From contig JAFTPP010000002.1 of assembly GCA_017463255.1 (NCBI GenBank), positions 124,001 through 188,000 on the forward strand: a stretch of DNA of 64,000 bases, written 5' to 3'. Below, in pieces: positions 53,101 to 61,119 of the stretch (positions are counted from its first letter, which is position 1; each line of letters begins with the position of its first letter). Both the position numbers and the translations under genes were made by a program. This DNA is from Lachnospiraceae bacterium (GTDB lineage: Bacteria > Bacillota > Clostridia > Lachnospirales > Lachnospiraceae). Under the pieces are notes generated by a model. That model saw only the letters and a program-made list of their open reading frames with translations, had not been told where the DNA came from and ran no database searches.

Positions 53101-54150
53101 CTTGTTGCAGGTTGCTATGGCCTCTTCTCGGCGTATTTGACCGTACCGGTCATGCAGTTGTATTCCCGTTGTTTGTTTATTTATAAGCTGGCTTTTGCCG
53201 CTTATCTATTGATTAGTGCAGGTTTATCATTAAAGAGACTGAATCAGATTGCAAAACCTCTGTTTTTTGCAGAAATAGCGTATGCTGTTGTATTTATCTG
53301 GGACCGTATTCTTCCTACATTTGAGCCCATCTTCTTTGGTTGGTTTATGGACTGGGGAAGTCTGATGATTGTATGTGCCATTGGCTATACCCTCTGGCGC
53401 GACTTAACAAGTGCCTATATGAATAAGCTGGCCTTTGAGGAAGAAAATCATCAATACAAAAAACAGCTTGCCATGCAGGAAGTATATCAGAAAGAACTGA
53501 ACGGACAATTAGAAGAACGCAGAAGGATGACCCATGACTTCAGGCAGCAAATATATACCATATCCGGTTTTGTAGAGCAGTTAAAGAATTCTTCATCGAA
53601 AGAAACATCCTTAACACAGTTAGAGAAATACCTTAATTCCCTTACTGCCCATACAACCACTCATTCTAATATGATAACCGGTGCTTTTTCTCAAAACACC
53701 GCCGTGGATGTATTGCTGCAATATTATTATTTCTGTGCCAAAGAACATAATATTCATATGGATATCCGTTTTTGCCTGCCCCAAAGTCCAATCCTATCCG
53801 ATGTGGAGTTGTGCACGGTCTTGGGAAATCTATTGGAAAATGCAGTGGATGCCTGCAACCGGATGCCGGATTTAGCGGAATCCGATTCACAAAAAAGAAT
53901 ATCCCTCAGTTCCCGTGAAACTGAAGGACAATGGTTTGTCTTCGTAGAAAATACTTATGACGGCATAGTGCAAAAAAAGAATAACCGGTTCCTTTCACGC
54001 AAGGATGCCAATTCCAAACGTTTCGGCATCGGTTTAGAATCCGTAGAAGACATCGCCAAAAAACATAACGGCATTCTTGATATCTACCCCAAAGAAACTG
54101 TATTTGGTGTTGGAATTACATTTAACAAAAAAACCGCTTCCCACGCATAG
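50164..54150 (+). CDS. Large multidomain sensor kinase (7TMR-DISM and GHKL, Pro-Thr-rich linker)
   Basis: 1328 aa from a GTG at 50164 (ATG at 50176 also possible). A signal peptide or TM is at about residues 22-43, then an external region with Ig-like features, a Pro/Glu/Thr/Val repeat stalk at about 391-519, and a second external domain. A membrane helix lies near 658-682 and a second near 690-707. A 7TMR-DISM-like external fold follows (ALELPEIYSAYRLYINGKLI) with about seven TM helices to 1085. The kinase has the DHp-like motif RRMTHDFRQQ (about 1122) and a GHKL ATPase with LGNLLENAVDACN and GIGLESVEDI. The GTG overlaps the regulator's TGA. Partner of the LytTR regulator. Confidence 0.88.
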   Translation: MSLLMKRTKKAFQLLKTTAYGKSLIPAFIIFLLMAVLSLPVYADETQEGESDSAVFYTVTGIENSEQLANLLPFEMVRRSSQNTEPLFYHVYNNGLLTVNATIKDSEGNITNQTLPVSWSCWDNSTTITNTTVCGEYIETGTIQLPDASYTWGDGVLSELSLLVRVYDPTEPVEIVALEEVWNEFSTAFSLEQNSSMDDLLASSPLQTTWPCYDAMGNEYLCPVIYNTDAVIEDTVGIYEITATFEAPLNCRFSDSLTVPSYSMPVTVQALGQPRLDLSYISPNYEYILFPWITSGINLDTIEVWLSENDGEWRMLEPDDEVFIHSTVLDLYAWYLNEGSTYRIQVDYEGGQTGIASFTYGWDILSDKEYIEGDRDGGDTNGNAPITPPESSEPTAPEPSVPEVNVPTVPEPTVPEVNVPTVPEPTVPEVTVPTEPEVTEPEPTVPTEPASTEPEPAVPTEPEVTEPEPTVPTEPEVTEPEPTVPTEPESTEPEVAEPESTEPAVPTEPEPTEPETSEPYLLGSEMNTMLETSDTALFSNGSISLNIPADSIASLDLSSTDRILVTILPHGNNGFSVSIFKNDVAVTKVSTMQISLPYEPAKNTVPVLFSENGNKIASGDYVTETGLVTFTIHETGTFYIQDEAVPLQAAIADNTSPSMLIALVVTAIIFFAIIAILLITNKRKYIPYLLTLLAASGLCVSLYLWNNKYTHDGIQPSQGQLSVTEANLEKTSFLIRDWEFYPDQLLTPDTYPGERMVYTAIGDRTRFDGLGTRTSPHGYGSYALHINLPKDTQTYALELPEIYSAYRLYINGKLITSVGNPLPDSYTPATQAKIVTFEAGGQADILLAVSDYSHFYSGMVYPPAFGTFSEVNSLHNMRLAVTLIACTIGLLFSLFYIYFGINMKQKAPFLFAALCFIMFLTPLFPIIHSLWELPVFPWYALELICIYLIMFFVILLHNRLCDTGYYCRRISTAISAGFCLVAGCYGLFSAYLTVPVMQLYSRCLFIYKLAFAAYLLISAGLSLKRLNQIAKPLFFAEIAYAVVFIWDRILPTFEPIFFGWFMDWGSLMIVCAIGYTLWRDLTSAYMNKLAFEEENHQYKKQLAMQEVYQKELNGQLEERRRMTHDFRQQIYTISGFVEQLKNSSSKETSLTQLEKYLNSLTAHTTTHSNMITGAFSQNTAVDVLLQYYYFCAKEHNIHMDIRFCLPQSPILSDVELCTVLGNLLENAVDACNRMPDLAESDSQKRISLSSRETEGQWFVFVENTYDGIVQKKNNRFLSRKDANSKRFGIGLESVEDIAKKHNGILDIYPKETVFGVGITFNKKTASHA
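51336..51720 (+). repeat. Pro-Glu-Thr-Val repeat tract within the sensor gene
   Basis: A degenerate tandem repeat of units like EPTVPEV and TEPEVTEPEP covers about 128 codons. The mirror frame on the other strand is open because of the repeat; it is not a gene. Confidence 0.9.
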
Positions 54151-54165
54151 GGAAGCGGTTTTCTA
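54126..54165. terminator. Bidirectional terminator between sensor and Na/Pi genes
   Basis: Twelve-base arms 54131-54142 and 54150-54161 pair perfectly, and the sensor stop codon lies inside the stem's second arm. T runs occur on both strands. Confidence 0.85.
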
Positions 54166-54176
54166 TCGTACATTCA

Positions 54177-55976
54177 TTATTTTAAATTCTTAATTGGTGT
54201 CAGATACTGTGCTCTTCTGTTATCCTGCTCAGCTAAATAAGACTGATCTGAAGAAGTATGAAGCTCCTGCATATACAGATGATGATTCTGGGAAATCGCA
54301 TCATTGTTCTTACCTAATAACAACATTGCAATACTTGAACACTGGTCTGCGGTACGTTCTAAATAGGTCAATACATCCATAAAGATAAGTCCGCCGTTGA
54401 TAGAACAGATTCCATCGCACAAACGGTCTGTATGGCGGTTCTTTAAAAGAAGTACCATATCATCAATAACTTCTTCTAACGGTTCAATACGTCTTGCCAC
54501 ATAATCATTTTCATCTTTCATTGATTCTATGGTAAGTCGTAAAATCTCTAAAACAGCATCATTAATAAGTTCAAATTCCTTCTTGGCAATCTTAGAGAAC
54601 TTAACTTCTTTTTCTGCTTTTTTCTTCGCAAGTTCATCAAAGTTTGTAGCGTAGTCACCGATTCTTTCAATATCACGGATGCACTGCATAAGCATATTAT
54701 GCTGACGCTTATCGCCCTCTGTTTTAATATGGCTTGATAATTCAATGAGGTAATGATCCGCTCTGTCTGTAAAGTAATCTAATTTTTCTTCAGAATCATT
54801 AATAAGTGTTGAAACTTCACCATTATATTCTTTAAACTGTTTTAAACTAAGCTCTACATTGTCTCTTGCAATTTGTGCCATTTCTAAAGCAAGTTTGTTT
54901 ACTTCTGAAAGTGCAAGAGGCGGTGTCATCATAAGCTTGGAATCAAGCACTGCAAGCTCCGGATACTGAACGGCTTCCGGTTCTTCATCCTCTTTGATAA
55001 TAGCACAGGCAATCTTAACAAGTATCCCTGTAAACGGAAGCAGCACGATAGCAGTCACCAGATTGAATATGGTCTGGAAATTAGCAATGCCTCCACTGTT
55101 TACTACATCCTCCCACAAGTTTGGCATAAAGCCCGCTTGTCGTAAAACGGTCATGGCAATCATAAATAAAATGGTACCCACTGTATTAAAGACAATATGT
55201 ACGATACCTGTACGCTTTGCATCCTTAGAAGATCCGATAGAACATACAATGGCAGTTGTTACACAGGTTCCTAAGTTAATACCCATAATTATTGGATATA
55301 TAAGTTCAAAAGTCATAGCTCCCGTTACGGACAAGGCCTGCAAAATACCTACCATTGCGGAAGAACTCTGTACAATAACCGTACATACAAGTCCCACTCC
55401 AATTCCAAGTACCGGCATCTCAGAAAAACGCTGTAATACATCTGCGAATGCTTTTGAGCTTGATAATGGTTCAACCGCATCCGTCATTCCTAAAAGTCCC
55501 ATGAATAAAATACCGAATCCCAATGCAATCATACCGATATTCTTGCTTGCTTCTTTTTTAATAAACATGACGCAGATAATACCGATAATCAGTGCAATTG
55601 GTGCAAGAGTGTCCGGTTTAAAAAATACTAAAATACTGTCTCCTGATGAATCAACATCCATAAGACGGATAATCTGAGCCGTTACAGTTGTTCCGATATT
55701 CGCACCAAGTACAATGCTGACTGCCTGACGTAAGTTTAATACTCCGGCACCGATTAATCCTACGGTCAACACGATGGTTGCTGTAGAACTCTGAATGACT
55801 GCAGTAACAAGCGCACCTGTTACAACACCTAAAAATGCATTATGTGTTAATTTCCCAAGCACATTCTTAAGCGCATTACCTGAGCCCTGTTTTAAGCCGT
55901 CACCCATGACCTCCATACCATATAAAAACATGGCAAGACCGCCAAGGAGTTTTAAAATCATAAAAAATGTGTCCAT
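54177..55976 (-). CDS. Na/Pi cotransporter family protein with C-terminal PhoU domain
   Basis: 599 aa. Two inverted sets of membrane helices hold the family signature QSSTATI (about residue 62) and the matching QSSSAMVG in the second half. The C-terminal 220 residues are helical and PhoU-like (ELALEMAQIARDNVELSLKQ, MLMQCIRDIERIGDYATNFD). It should import phosphate with sodium, with the PhoU domain as a regulatory part. Start preceded by AGAGGA. Confidence 0.92.
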   Translation of the reverse strand: MDTFFMILKLLGGLAMFLYGMEVMGDGLKQGSGNALKNVLGKLTHNAFLGVVTGALVTAVIQSSTATIVLTVGLIGAGVLNLRQAVSIVLGANIGTTVTAQIIRLMDVDSSGDSILVFFKPDTLAPIALIIGIICVMFIKKEASKNIGMIALGFGILFMGLLGMTDAVEPLSSSKAFADVLQRFSEMPVLGIGVGLVCTVIVQSSSAMVGILQALSVTGAMTFELIYPIIMGINLGTCVTTAIVCSIGSSKDAKRTGIVHIVFNTVGTILFMIAMTVLRQAGFMPNLWEDVVNSGGIANFQTIFNLVTAIVLLPFTGILVKIACAIIKEDEEPEAVQYPELAVLDSKLMMTPPLALSEVNKLALEMAQIARDNVELSLKQFKEYNGEVSTLINDSEEKLDYFTDRADHYLIELSSHIKTEGDKRQHNMLMQCIRDIERIGDYATNFDELAKKKAEKEVKFSKIAKKEFELINDAVLEILRLTIESMKDENDYVARRIEPLEEVIDDMVLLLKNRHTDRLCDGICSINGGLIFMDVLTYLERTADQCSSIAMLLLGKNNDAISQNHHLYMQELHTSSDQSYLAEQDNRRAQYLTPIKNLK

Positions 55977-56073
55977 AATAGTCCTCTTAAATATAATATT
56001 GTTCTTTAAATCCTACCCTATAATCCTACTTTATTTTACGAAAAGTAACAAGTATAGATTTCAAAAAAACACA

Positions 56074-56112
56074 AAAAAACTCCGGAAATGTTCTTATCTG
56101 CCATTTCCGGAG
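56074..56112 (-). terminator. Terminator of the aspS-gatA-gatB operon
   Basis: Arms 56080-56090 and 56102-56112 pair perfectly, followed by seven T on the minus strand, about 20 bases after the gatB stop. Confidence 0.85.
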
Positions 56113-56132
56113 CCATATTATTGATTCTTTTT

Positions 56133-57557
56133 CTATACAGTCTTTAATTTATTCTCAAGAATTTCTTTGATTACGGCTGTATCTGCTGTGTTTTTAAGCT
56201 CTCTCATACAAGCACCAAAGAGTGCCTGTTTTGCCTTTTCCTTACCATTCTTATAATCTGCAATGGCCTGGGCATTTTCTGCAAATACTCTGTCCATAAT
56301 AGCTTCAATGGTAGAAGTATCTACTTTGGCATCAAGTCCGTTTTCTTTGCAGTAAGCAACCGGTTCAACACCCTCTTCCAATACTGCGGTAAGAATCTTT
56401 CTGCCGCTCATACGGTTTACTTCCCCGCTATCTACCATCTTAATAATAGCTGTAAGGTCTTTTGCAGTAATCTCTAAATCACCGAGAAGCTTACCGTTCT
56501 TACGTAAAATACCCACACAGTCGGTAAGAATCCAACCTGCAACGTTCTTCGCGTCACAACCTGCTGCAACAACATCATCCAACAACTTACTTACGTTATG
56601 GTTATGGATAAGCATATCGATTTCTTTTTCAGAAATACCTGCTGCTCTGTAGCTTTCTGCTTTTTCATCGATTTCCACAGGTTTTGCTGCTTTGATTTTT
56701 TCTAACCATTCATCATCAATAATGATAGGCATAAGGTTTGCATCCGGGAAATAGCGGTAATCCGCTTCTGTTTCCTTATTACGCATCGCAAAGGTCTTGC
56801 CGCTTACATCATCGAAACGTCTGGTTTCCTGTACAAGCTCTTCTGTTTCAAATTCGATGGCATCCATATGACGCTGGGATTCGTAACGGATTGCTCTTTC
56901 AATTGCTTCAAAAGAAGCCATGTTCTTAATCTCTGTACGTACACCGAATTCTTCGCTTCCTTCCGGACGTACTGAAATGTTAACGTCACAACGCATAGCG
57001 CCTTCTTCACATTCAGAAATACCGCCTGAACGGAACATGGATTTTAATTTGTTAAGGTATACTAATACTTCTTCCGCACTTCTAAAATCAGGCTGGGTTA
57101 CAATTTCAATCAAAGGAACGCTGGTACGGTTAAAGTCTACTAAGGATGCTTTTCCTACGTGAACTAACTTACCTGCATCTTCTTCCATATGAATCTGCTT
57201 AATTCTGATATCTCTTGTACCTTCTGATGTCTTTAAGGTCACAAGACCGTTGGTACAAATCGGATGATTCAGCTGTGTAATCTGGTAAGCACAAGGAAGG
57301 TCAGGATAGTAATAGTTCTTCTTGTCAAAAGTGGTATATCTGCTGATGTCACAATTAAGCATAAGTCCTGCTGTAACAGCAAGTTCCACTACACGCTTAT
57401 TCATAACAGGAAGCATACCCGGCATACCGCTGCAGGCAGGGCATACACAATCATTTGGTTCCTTAGAAGCAGAATGTCCGCCGCAGGAACAGAAAATTTT
57501 TGATTCGGTACTAAGTTCAACATGCGTTTCAAGTCCGATGACAAGTTCATATTTCAT
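56133..57557 (-). CDS. gatB: Aspartyl/glutamyl-tRNA amidotransferase subunit B
   Basis: 474 aa. Begins MKYELVIGLETHVELSTESK, the standard GatB start; DLPCAYQITQLNHPI and HMEEDAGKLVH are GatB core motifs. The C-terminal YqeY-like tRNA-binding tail is present (IEAIMDRVFAENAQAIADYK). The Cys set CSCGGH and CVCPACSG is consistent with the zinc site. GatB phosphorylates the misacylated tRNA and receives ammonia from GatA. It starts two bases after gatA. Length is normal. Confidence 0.95.
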   Translation of the reverse strand: MKYELVIGLETHVELSTESKIFCSCGGHSASKEPNDCVCPACSGMPGMLPVMNKRVVELAVTAGLMLNCDISRYTTFDKKNYYYPDLPCAYQITQLNHPICTNGLVTLKTSEGTRDIRIKQIHMEEDAGKLVHVGKASLVDFNRTSVPLIEIVTQPDFRSAEEVLVYLNKLKSMFRSGGISECEEGAMRCDVNISVRPEGSEEFGVRTEIKNMASFEAIERAIRYESQRHMDAIEFETEELVQETRRFDDVSGKTFAMRNKETEADYRYFPDANLMPIIIDDEWLEKIKAAKPVEIDEKAESYRAAGISEKEIDMLIHNHNVSKLLDDVVAAGCDAKNVAGWILTDCVGILRKNGKLLGDLEITAKDLTAIIKMVDSGEVNRMSGRKILTAVLEEGVEPVAYCKENGLDAKVDTSTIEAIMDRVFAENAQAIADYKNGKEKAKQALFGACMRELKNTADTAVIKEILENKLKTV

Positions 57558-57559
57558 AA

Positions 57560-58744
57560 TTATTCACCTACCCTTTCCACACTTCCGGCAAGGCTAAGAA
57601 GTACATTTTCGCTAAATGCTTTTCCCAATAACTGTACACCACCGCTTACAAGGGCAGGTGTACCAATCAGATTTGCAACTGAAGTAAATACGCTTTCCTC
57701 AAATACAGTCTTAAAGGCATCTTTGATGTCATATGCTGTATACGCTTCCTTACTGCATACAGGAGTAAGAACGGCATCATACTGTTCCATAAGGGCATTA
57801 AATCTGTCTGCAATGACACGACGTACTTTAAGTGCCTTTCCGTAGCAGTCTGCATAGCGGTCCTTGGATAATACATCTGAACCATAGAGAATCACTGCTT
57901 TGGTAAGGAAGTTAAAGCCTTCTGTTCTGGTATTTACATATAATTCATCAATATTTTTATATTCTGCTGCACGATGACCGAACTTTACACCGTCATAACG
58001 GGAAACGTTATTACAGGTTTCTGCGGTCATAAGAATCTGCCATGTGGTATTTGCAATGTCAAAAAAGTCAAGTGACACTTCTTCTACCACAACACCCAAA
58101 GCACGAAGCTTATCTGCATATTCTTTTACACGTGCGGCTGTTTTGGCATCTGCCTTTTCAAGCAATTCCTTTACAACACAAACCTTCTTGCCGCTAACAG
58201 CCTCGTCTGTGTTATAGTTATAGCTTGTTTCTTTCAAAGAAGTACCGTCTTTTTCGTCATGGCCTGCAATCACATCCATGATTTCCTTGATTCCTTCTGC
58301 TTTTTTTGCATAAACACCTAACTGCTCACCGCTTGCAGCACAGGAAATGATTCCGTAACGGGAAACAGTTCCGTAAGTTGGTTTTAAGAAGTCTACCTTA
58401 GAAAGAGCTGCTGCTCTACGGGTAGCACCATTCATGTCAACACCAAGTGCTGCTTTTACAGTACCGCTTGCAACAAGACTTGCTGCAGCACCTTTTAAGT
58501 TTTCTTCTTTTTCTGAGTAGTAGGAAAACTCACCTACTAAGTCAAGACCAAACTCACCCACCTGAGTTTTTCCTGCCATTACATATCCTGCATTTTCAAG
58601 ACGTGTTACTGCTTCGGCACTAAACAAAGGTTTAAATCCTTCTAAGATACGGGAGCCTGCTGCACTCTGTGCATCTTTTACGAGAATGGTATCGTCAACT
58701 GCAATGTTTCCATTCTCAGCTAATTTTACAATATATTCACTCAT
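57560..58744 (-). CDS. gatA: GatA-like amidase subunit lacking catalytic serines
   Basis: 394 aa; bacterial GatA proteins are near 480-490, and the N-terminal 60-70 residues are missing here. The catalytic Lys is kept (ILVKDAQ, aligning with IKDN). The cis-Ser position in GGSSGGSAAA aligns with ENLKGAAASL, and the nucleophile Ser of DTGGSIR aligns with DMNGATR, so both serines are Ala. Other family landmarks are intact (FLKPTYGTVSRYGI, NVSRYDGVKFGHRAAEYKNI). The protein therefore should not hydrolyse glutamine. It may still bind GatB and GatC as a scaffold, or ammonia may come from elsewhere. It sits between aspS-gatC and gatB, confirming its identity. Confidence 0.88.
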   Translation of the reverse strand: MSEYIVKLAENGNIAVDDTILVKDAQSAAGSRILEGFKPLFSAEAVTRLENAGYVMAGKTQVGEFGLDLVGEFSYYSEKEENLKGAAASLVASGTVKAALGVDMNGATRRAAALSKVDFLKPTYGTVSRYGIISCAASGEQLGVYAKKAEGIKEIMDVIAGHDEKDGTSLKETSYNYNTDEAVSGKKVCVVKELLEKADAKTAARVKEYADKLRALGVVVEEVSLDFFDIANTTWQILMTAETCNNVSRYDGVKFGHRAAEYKNIDELYVNTRTEGFNFLTKAVILYGSDVLSKDRYADCYGKALKVRRVIADRFNALMEQYDAVLTPVCSKEAYTAYDIKDAFKTVFEESVFTSVANLIGTPALVSGGVQLLGKAFSENVLLSLAGSVERVGE

Positions 58745-58757
58745 CTTTTGCCCCTTT

Positions 58758-60833
58758 CTACTTTACAAGTCTTGGCACCTGCCAACTGTCTTCGCTACAT
58801 TCAGGAGCCCCTTCTAAAAGGCTCTCCCGTGAGAATTTCTGTTCTCTTACGTCCTCACGTAAAACGTTGGTCATAGGCATAACGTGTACCATTTCTTCCA
58901 CATTTTCAGTGTCAATGTTCTTAAGGGCTTCTTCGTATTCTTTCATTCCCTTAAAAATTTCCTGCATATCACTTTCTTCTTTTTCAGATAAAGATAACTG
59001 ATTTAACTGCTGGTCATTTGAGAATGTAGAACGTTTTTCACTACGCGACTTCGCACTTCCTGTAGTAAGTCCTCTTGCGGCCAGTGCATTGGTATTTCCC
59101 AAAAGGTGTACGTCCTCAAGCTGCTGGTTTGTAACCTCGCTTGGTGCTCCTAACAAGAGGTCCTGCGCATTACCGTTAAGCGGGAATGCAATAACTTCGA
59201 GAATCTTTTCTTCGTCTGTTAAAAGCATTACTGTACGGTCAATACCCGGTGCCATACCTGCATGTGGCGGTGCACCGTACTGGAATGCGGTATAAAGTGC
59301 GTTGAATCTGCTCTTTAATTCATCTTCAGAATATCCTGCAATTTCAAATGCCTTTTTCATAATGTCGATATCGTGGTTACGTACTGCGCCGGAAGCCAAT
59401 TCAATACCGTTACATACAAGGTCATACTGGTATGCTAAGATTTCTGTAGGGTCATCTCCCATAAGTGCTTCCATTCCGCCCTGAGGCATTGAGAACGGGT
59501 TATGGGTAAAAATAGTATCTCCTGTTTCTTCATCGATTTCGTACATTGGGAAATCAACGATGAAGCAGAATTCAAAAGCATCATCACGGATTAAGTCAAG
59601 CTGGTCTTTTCTTGCAAGATAAGAACGGATGTGACCTGCTTTCTTTTCTGTATCATTCTTTTTATCATCACAGATGAAGAAAAGTGTTTCTCCTTCCTTC
59701 ACTCCTGTTAATTCGATAATCTCTGCTTTTTTAGCATCAGATAAGAACTTTGCAATAGGACCTGCGAATACGCCTTCTTTTAAGGTAATATATCCAAGAC
59801 CGCCAAGTCCTACTTCCGGTGAAGTTGCAAACTTTAAGGAATCTTCGAAGAACTTCTTAGACTTTCCTGTACAGTCAGCCACAATACCTCTAACCGGTTT
59901 TCCCTTAAATGCAGGGAAATCAACATCTGCAAAGAAATCGGTAAGGTCACAGATAATAAGCGGGTTACGAAGGTCCGGTTTATCAGAACCGTATTTCATC
60001 ATTGCATCTGCATAAGTGATACGGCGGAATGGCTTTGGCGTTACTTTTTTATCTGAGAATTCTTTAAAAGTATCGTAAATGACATCTTCACATACCTCAA
60101 GGACATCTTCCTGGGTTGCAAAAGCCATCTCGAAGTCAAGCTGGTAGAATTCACCCGGTGAACGGTCTGCTCTGGCATCCTCATCTCTAAAACAAGGTGC
60201 TACCTGGAAGTATCTGTCAAATCCTGATACCATAAGGAGCTGTTTAAACTGCTGTGGGGCCTGGGGAAGTGCATAGAACTTACCCGGATGTTTACGGCTT
60301 GGTACGAGGAAATCACGTGCGCCTTCCGGAGAAGATGCAGTTAAAATCGGTGTCTGCATATCAAGGAAGTTCTTTTCTTCCATTTTGTTACGCATATAAC
60401 GGATAATCTGGCTTCTCTTTACAATATTGTCATGGTTCTTCGGGTTACGAAGATCCAGATAACGGAATTTAAGACGAAGCTCATCCTTACTAAGGTGAGA
60501 GTTTCTGACTTCAAAAGGAAGCATGTTATGGCTCTTACCTAACACTTCCAAAGTATCTGCCACAAGCTCTACATAACCGGTATCAATCTTGGTATTTACG
60601 GTTTCTTCATCTCTTTTATTTACGATACCGCTAACAGAAATAACTGTTTCGCGGTTAACATTCTTAAGTAATGCCTCATCATGGACAACGACCTGGGTTA
60701 CACCTGTGTAATCACGCAAGTCGATAAAAATAACACCGCCGTGGTCACGTACAACATCAACCCAACCTGCCAGTTGGACTGTTTTGCCTACATGCTCGTC
60801 GCGTATGTCGTTACAGAATAGTGTTCTATACAT
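58758..60833 (-). CDS. aspS: Aspartyl-tRNA synthetase fused to GatC
   Basis: 691 aa; typical bacterial AspRS is about 590. The N-terminal OB fold (LAGWVDVVRDHGGVIFIDLR) and class II motifs (FRDEDARADR of motif 2 and GMAPGIDRTVMLL of motif 3) are complete. The extra ~85 residues at the end match GatC (LSLSEKEESDMQEIFKGMKE, VHVMPMTNVLRED, WQVPRLVK). The fusion is consistent with a non-discriminating AspRS that forms Asp-tRNA-Asn for transamidation by GatB and GatA in the same operon. That use is inference. The T-box lies directly upstream. Confidence 0.95.
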   Translation of the reverse strand: MYRTLFCNDIRDEHVGKTVQLAGWVDVVRDHGGVIFIDLRDYTGVTQVVVHDEALLKNVNRETVISVSGIVNKRDEETVNTKIDTGYVELVADTLEVLGKSHNMLPFEVRNSHLSKDELRLKFRYLDLRNPKNHDNIVKRSQIIRYMRNKMEEKNFLDMQTPILTASSPEGARDFLVPSRKHPGKFYALPQAPQQFKQLLMVSGFDRYFQVAPCFRDEDARADRSPGEFYQLDFEMAFATQEDVLEVCEDVIYDTFKEFSDKKVTPKPFRRITYADAMMKYGSDKPDLRNPLIICDLTDFFADVDFPAFKGKPVRGIVADCTGKSKKFFEDSLKFATSPEVGLGGLGYITLKEGVFAGPIAKFLSDAKKAEIIELTGVKEGETLFFICDDKKNDTEKKAGHIRSYLARKDQLDLIRDDAFEFCFIVDFPMYEIDEETGDTIFTHNPFSMPQGGMEALMGDDPTEILAYQYDLVCNGIELASGAVRNHDIDIMKKAFEIAGYSEDELKSRFNALYTAFQYGAPPHAGMAPGIDRTVMLLTDEEKILEVIAFPLNGNAQDLLLGAPSEVTNQQLEDVHLLGNTNALAARGLTTGSAKSRSEKRSTFSNDQQLNQLSLSEKEESDMQEIFKGMKEYEEALKNIDTENVEEMVHVMPMTNVLREDVREQKFSRESLLEGAPECSEDSWQVPRLVK

Positions 60834-60855
60834 AACAAAACCTCCTATAAAAAAT

Positions 60856-61064
60856 AATAAGTCCCGGGAATATTCATCATATTCCCGGGACGAGTAAACT
60901 AAGTTCTACCCGCGGTGCCACCCGCATTGATACCTGTGGTATCCTCTTTTCATATCTAATTGTAATAAAACCGAAGTGTTCCCAAGCTTACTACTCATCT
61001 CAAACGCGCTTTCAGTCGGTGACGCATTCTCCCTGACAGACTTTCCACAAAAGCCGAGTCTTCG
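60856..61064 (-). promoter_or_regulatory. T-box riboswitch of aspS
   Basis: On the minus strand the antiterminator consensus GGGTGGCACCGCGG is visible at about 60910-60923, followed by a terminator hairpin with arms 60861-60873 and 60879-60891 and a T run. The leader is about 200 bases and starts near 61064. A GAC triplet at 61015-61017 is a possible Asp specifier, but the specifier loop is not resolved with certainty. Uncharged tRNA should stabilise the antiterminator and switch the operon on. Confidence 0.9.
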
Positions 61065-61070
61065 TTTCAA

Positions 61071-61099
61071 ATAATAGCAAACCAAAAAACATTTGTCAA
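61071..61099 (-). promoter_or_regulatory. Sigma-A promoter of the T-box/aspS operon
   Basis: A perfect TTGACA (61094-61099) and TATTAT (61071-61076) are 17 bases apart on the minus strand. Transcription would start near 61064, at the beginning of the T-box. Confidence 0.85.
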
Positions 61100-61119
61100 C
61101 AAAGTCTTGTTTGCATTTT

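Noticed and set aside
54994-55677. 227-codon plus-strand frame opposite the Na/Pi transporter
   Set aside because: The minus-strand protein is a clear family member with conserved motifs; the opposite frame has no ribosome binding site and no recognisable sequence.
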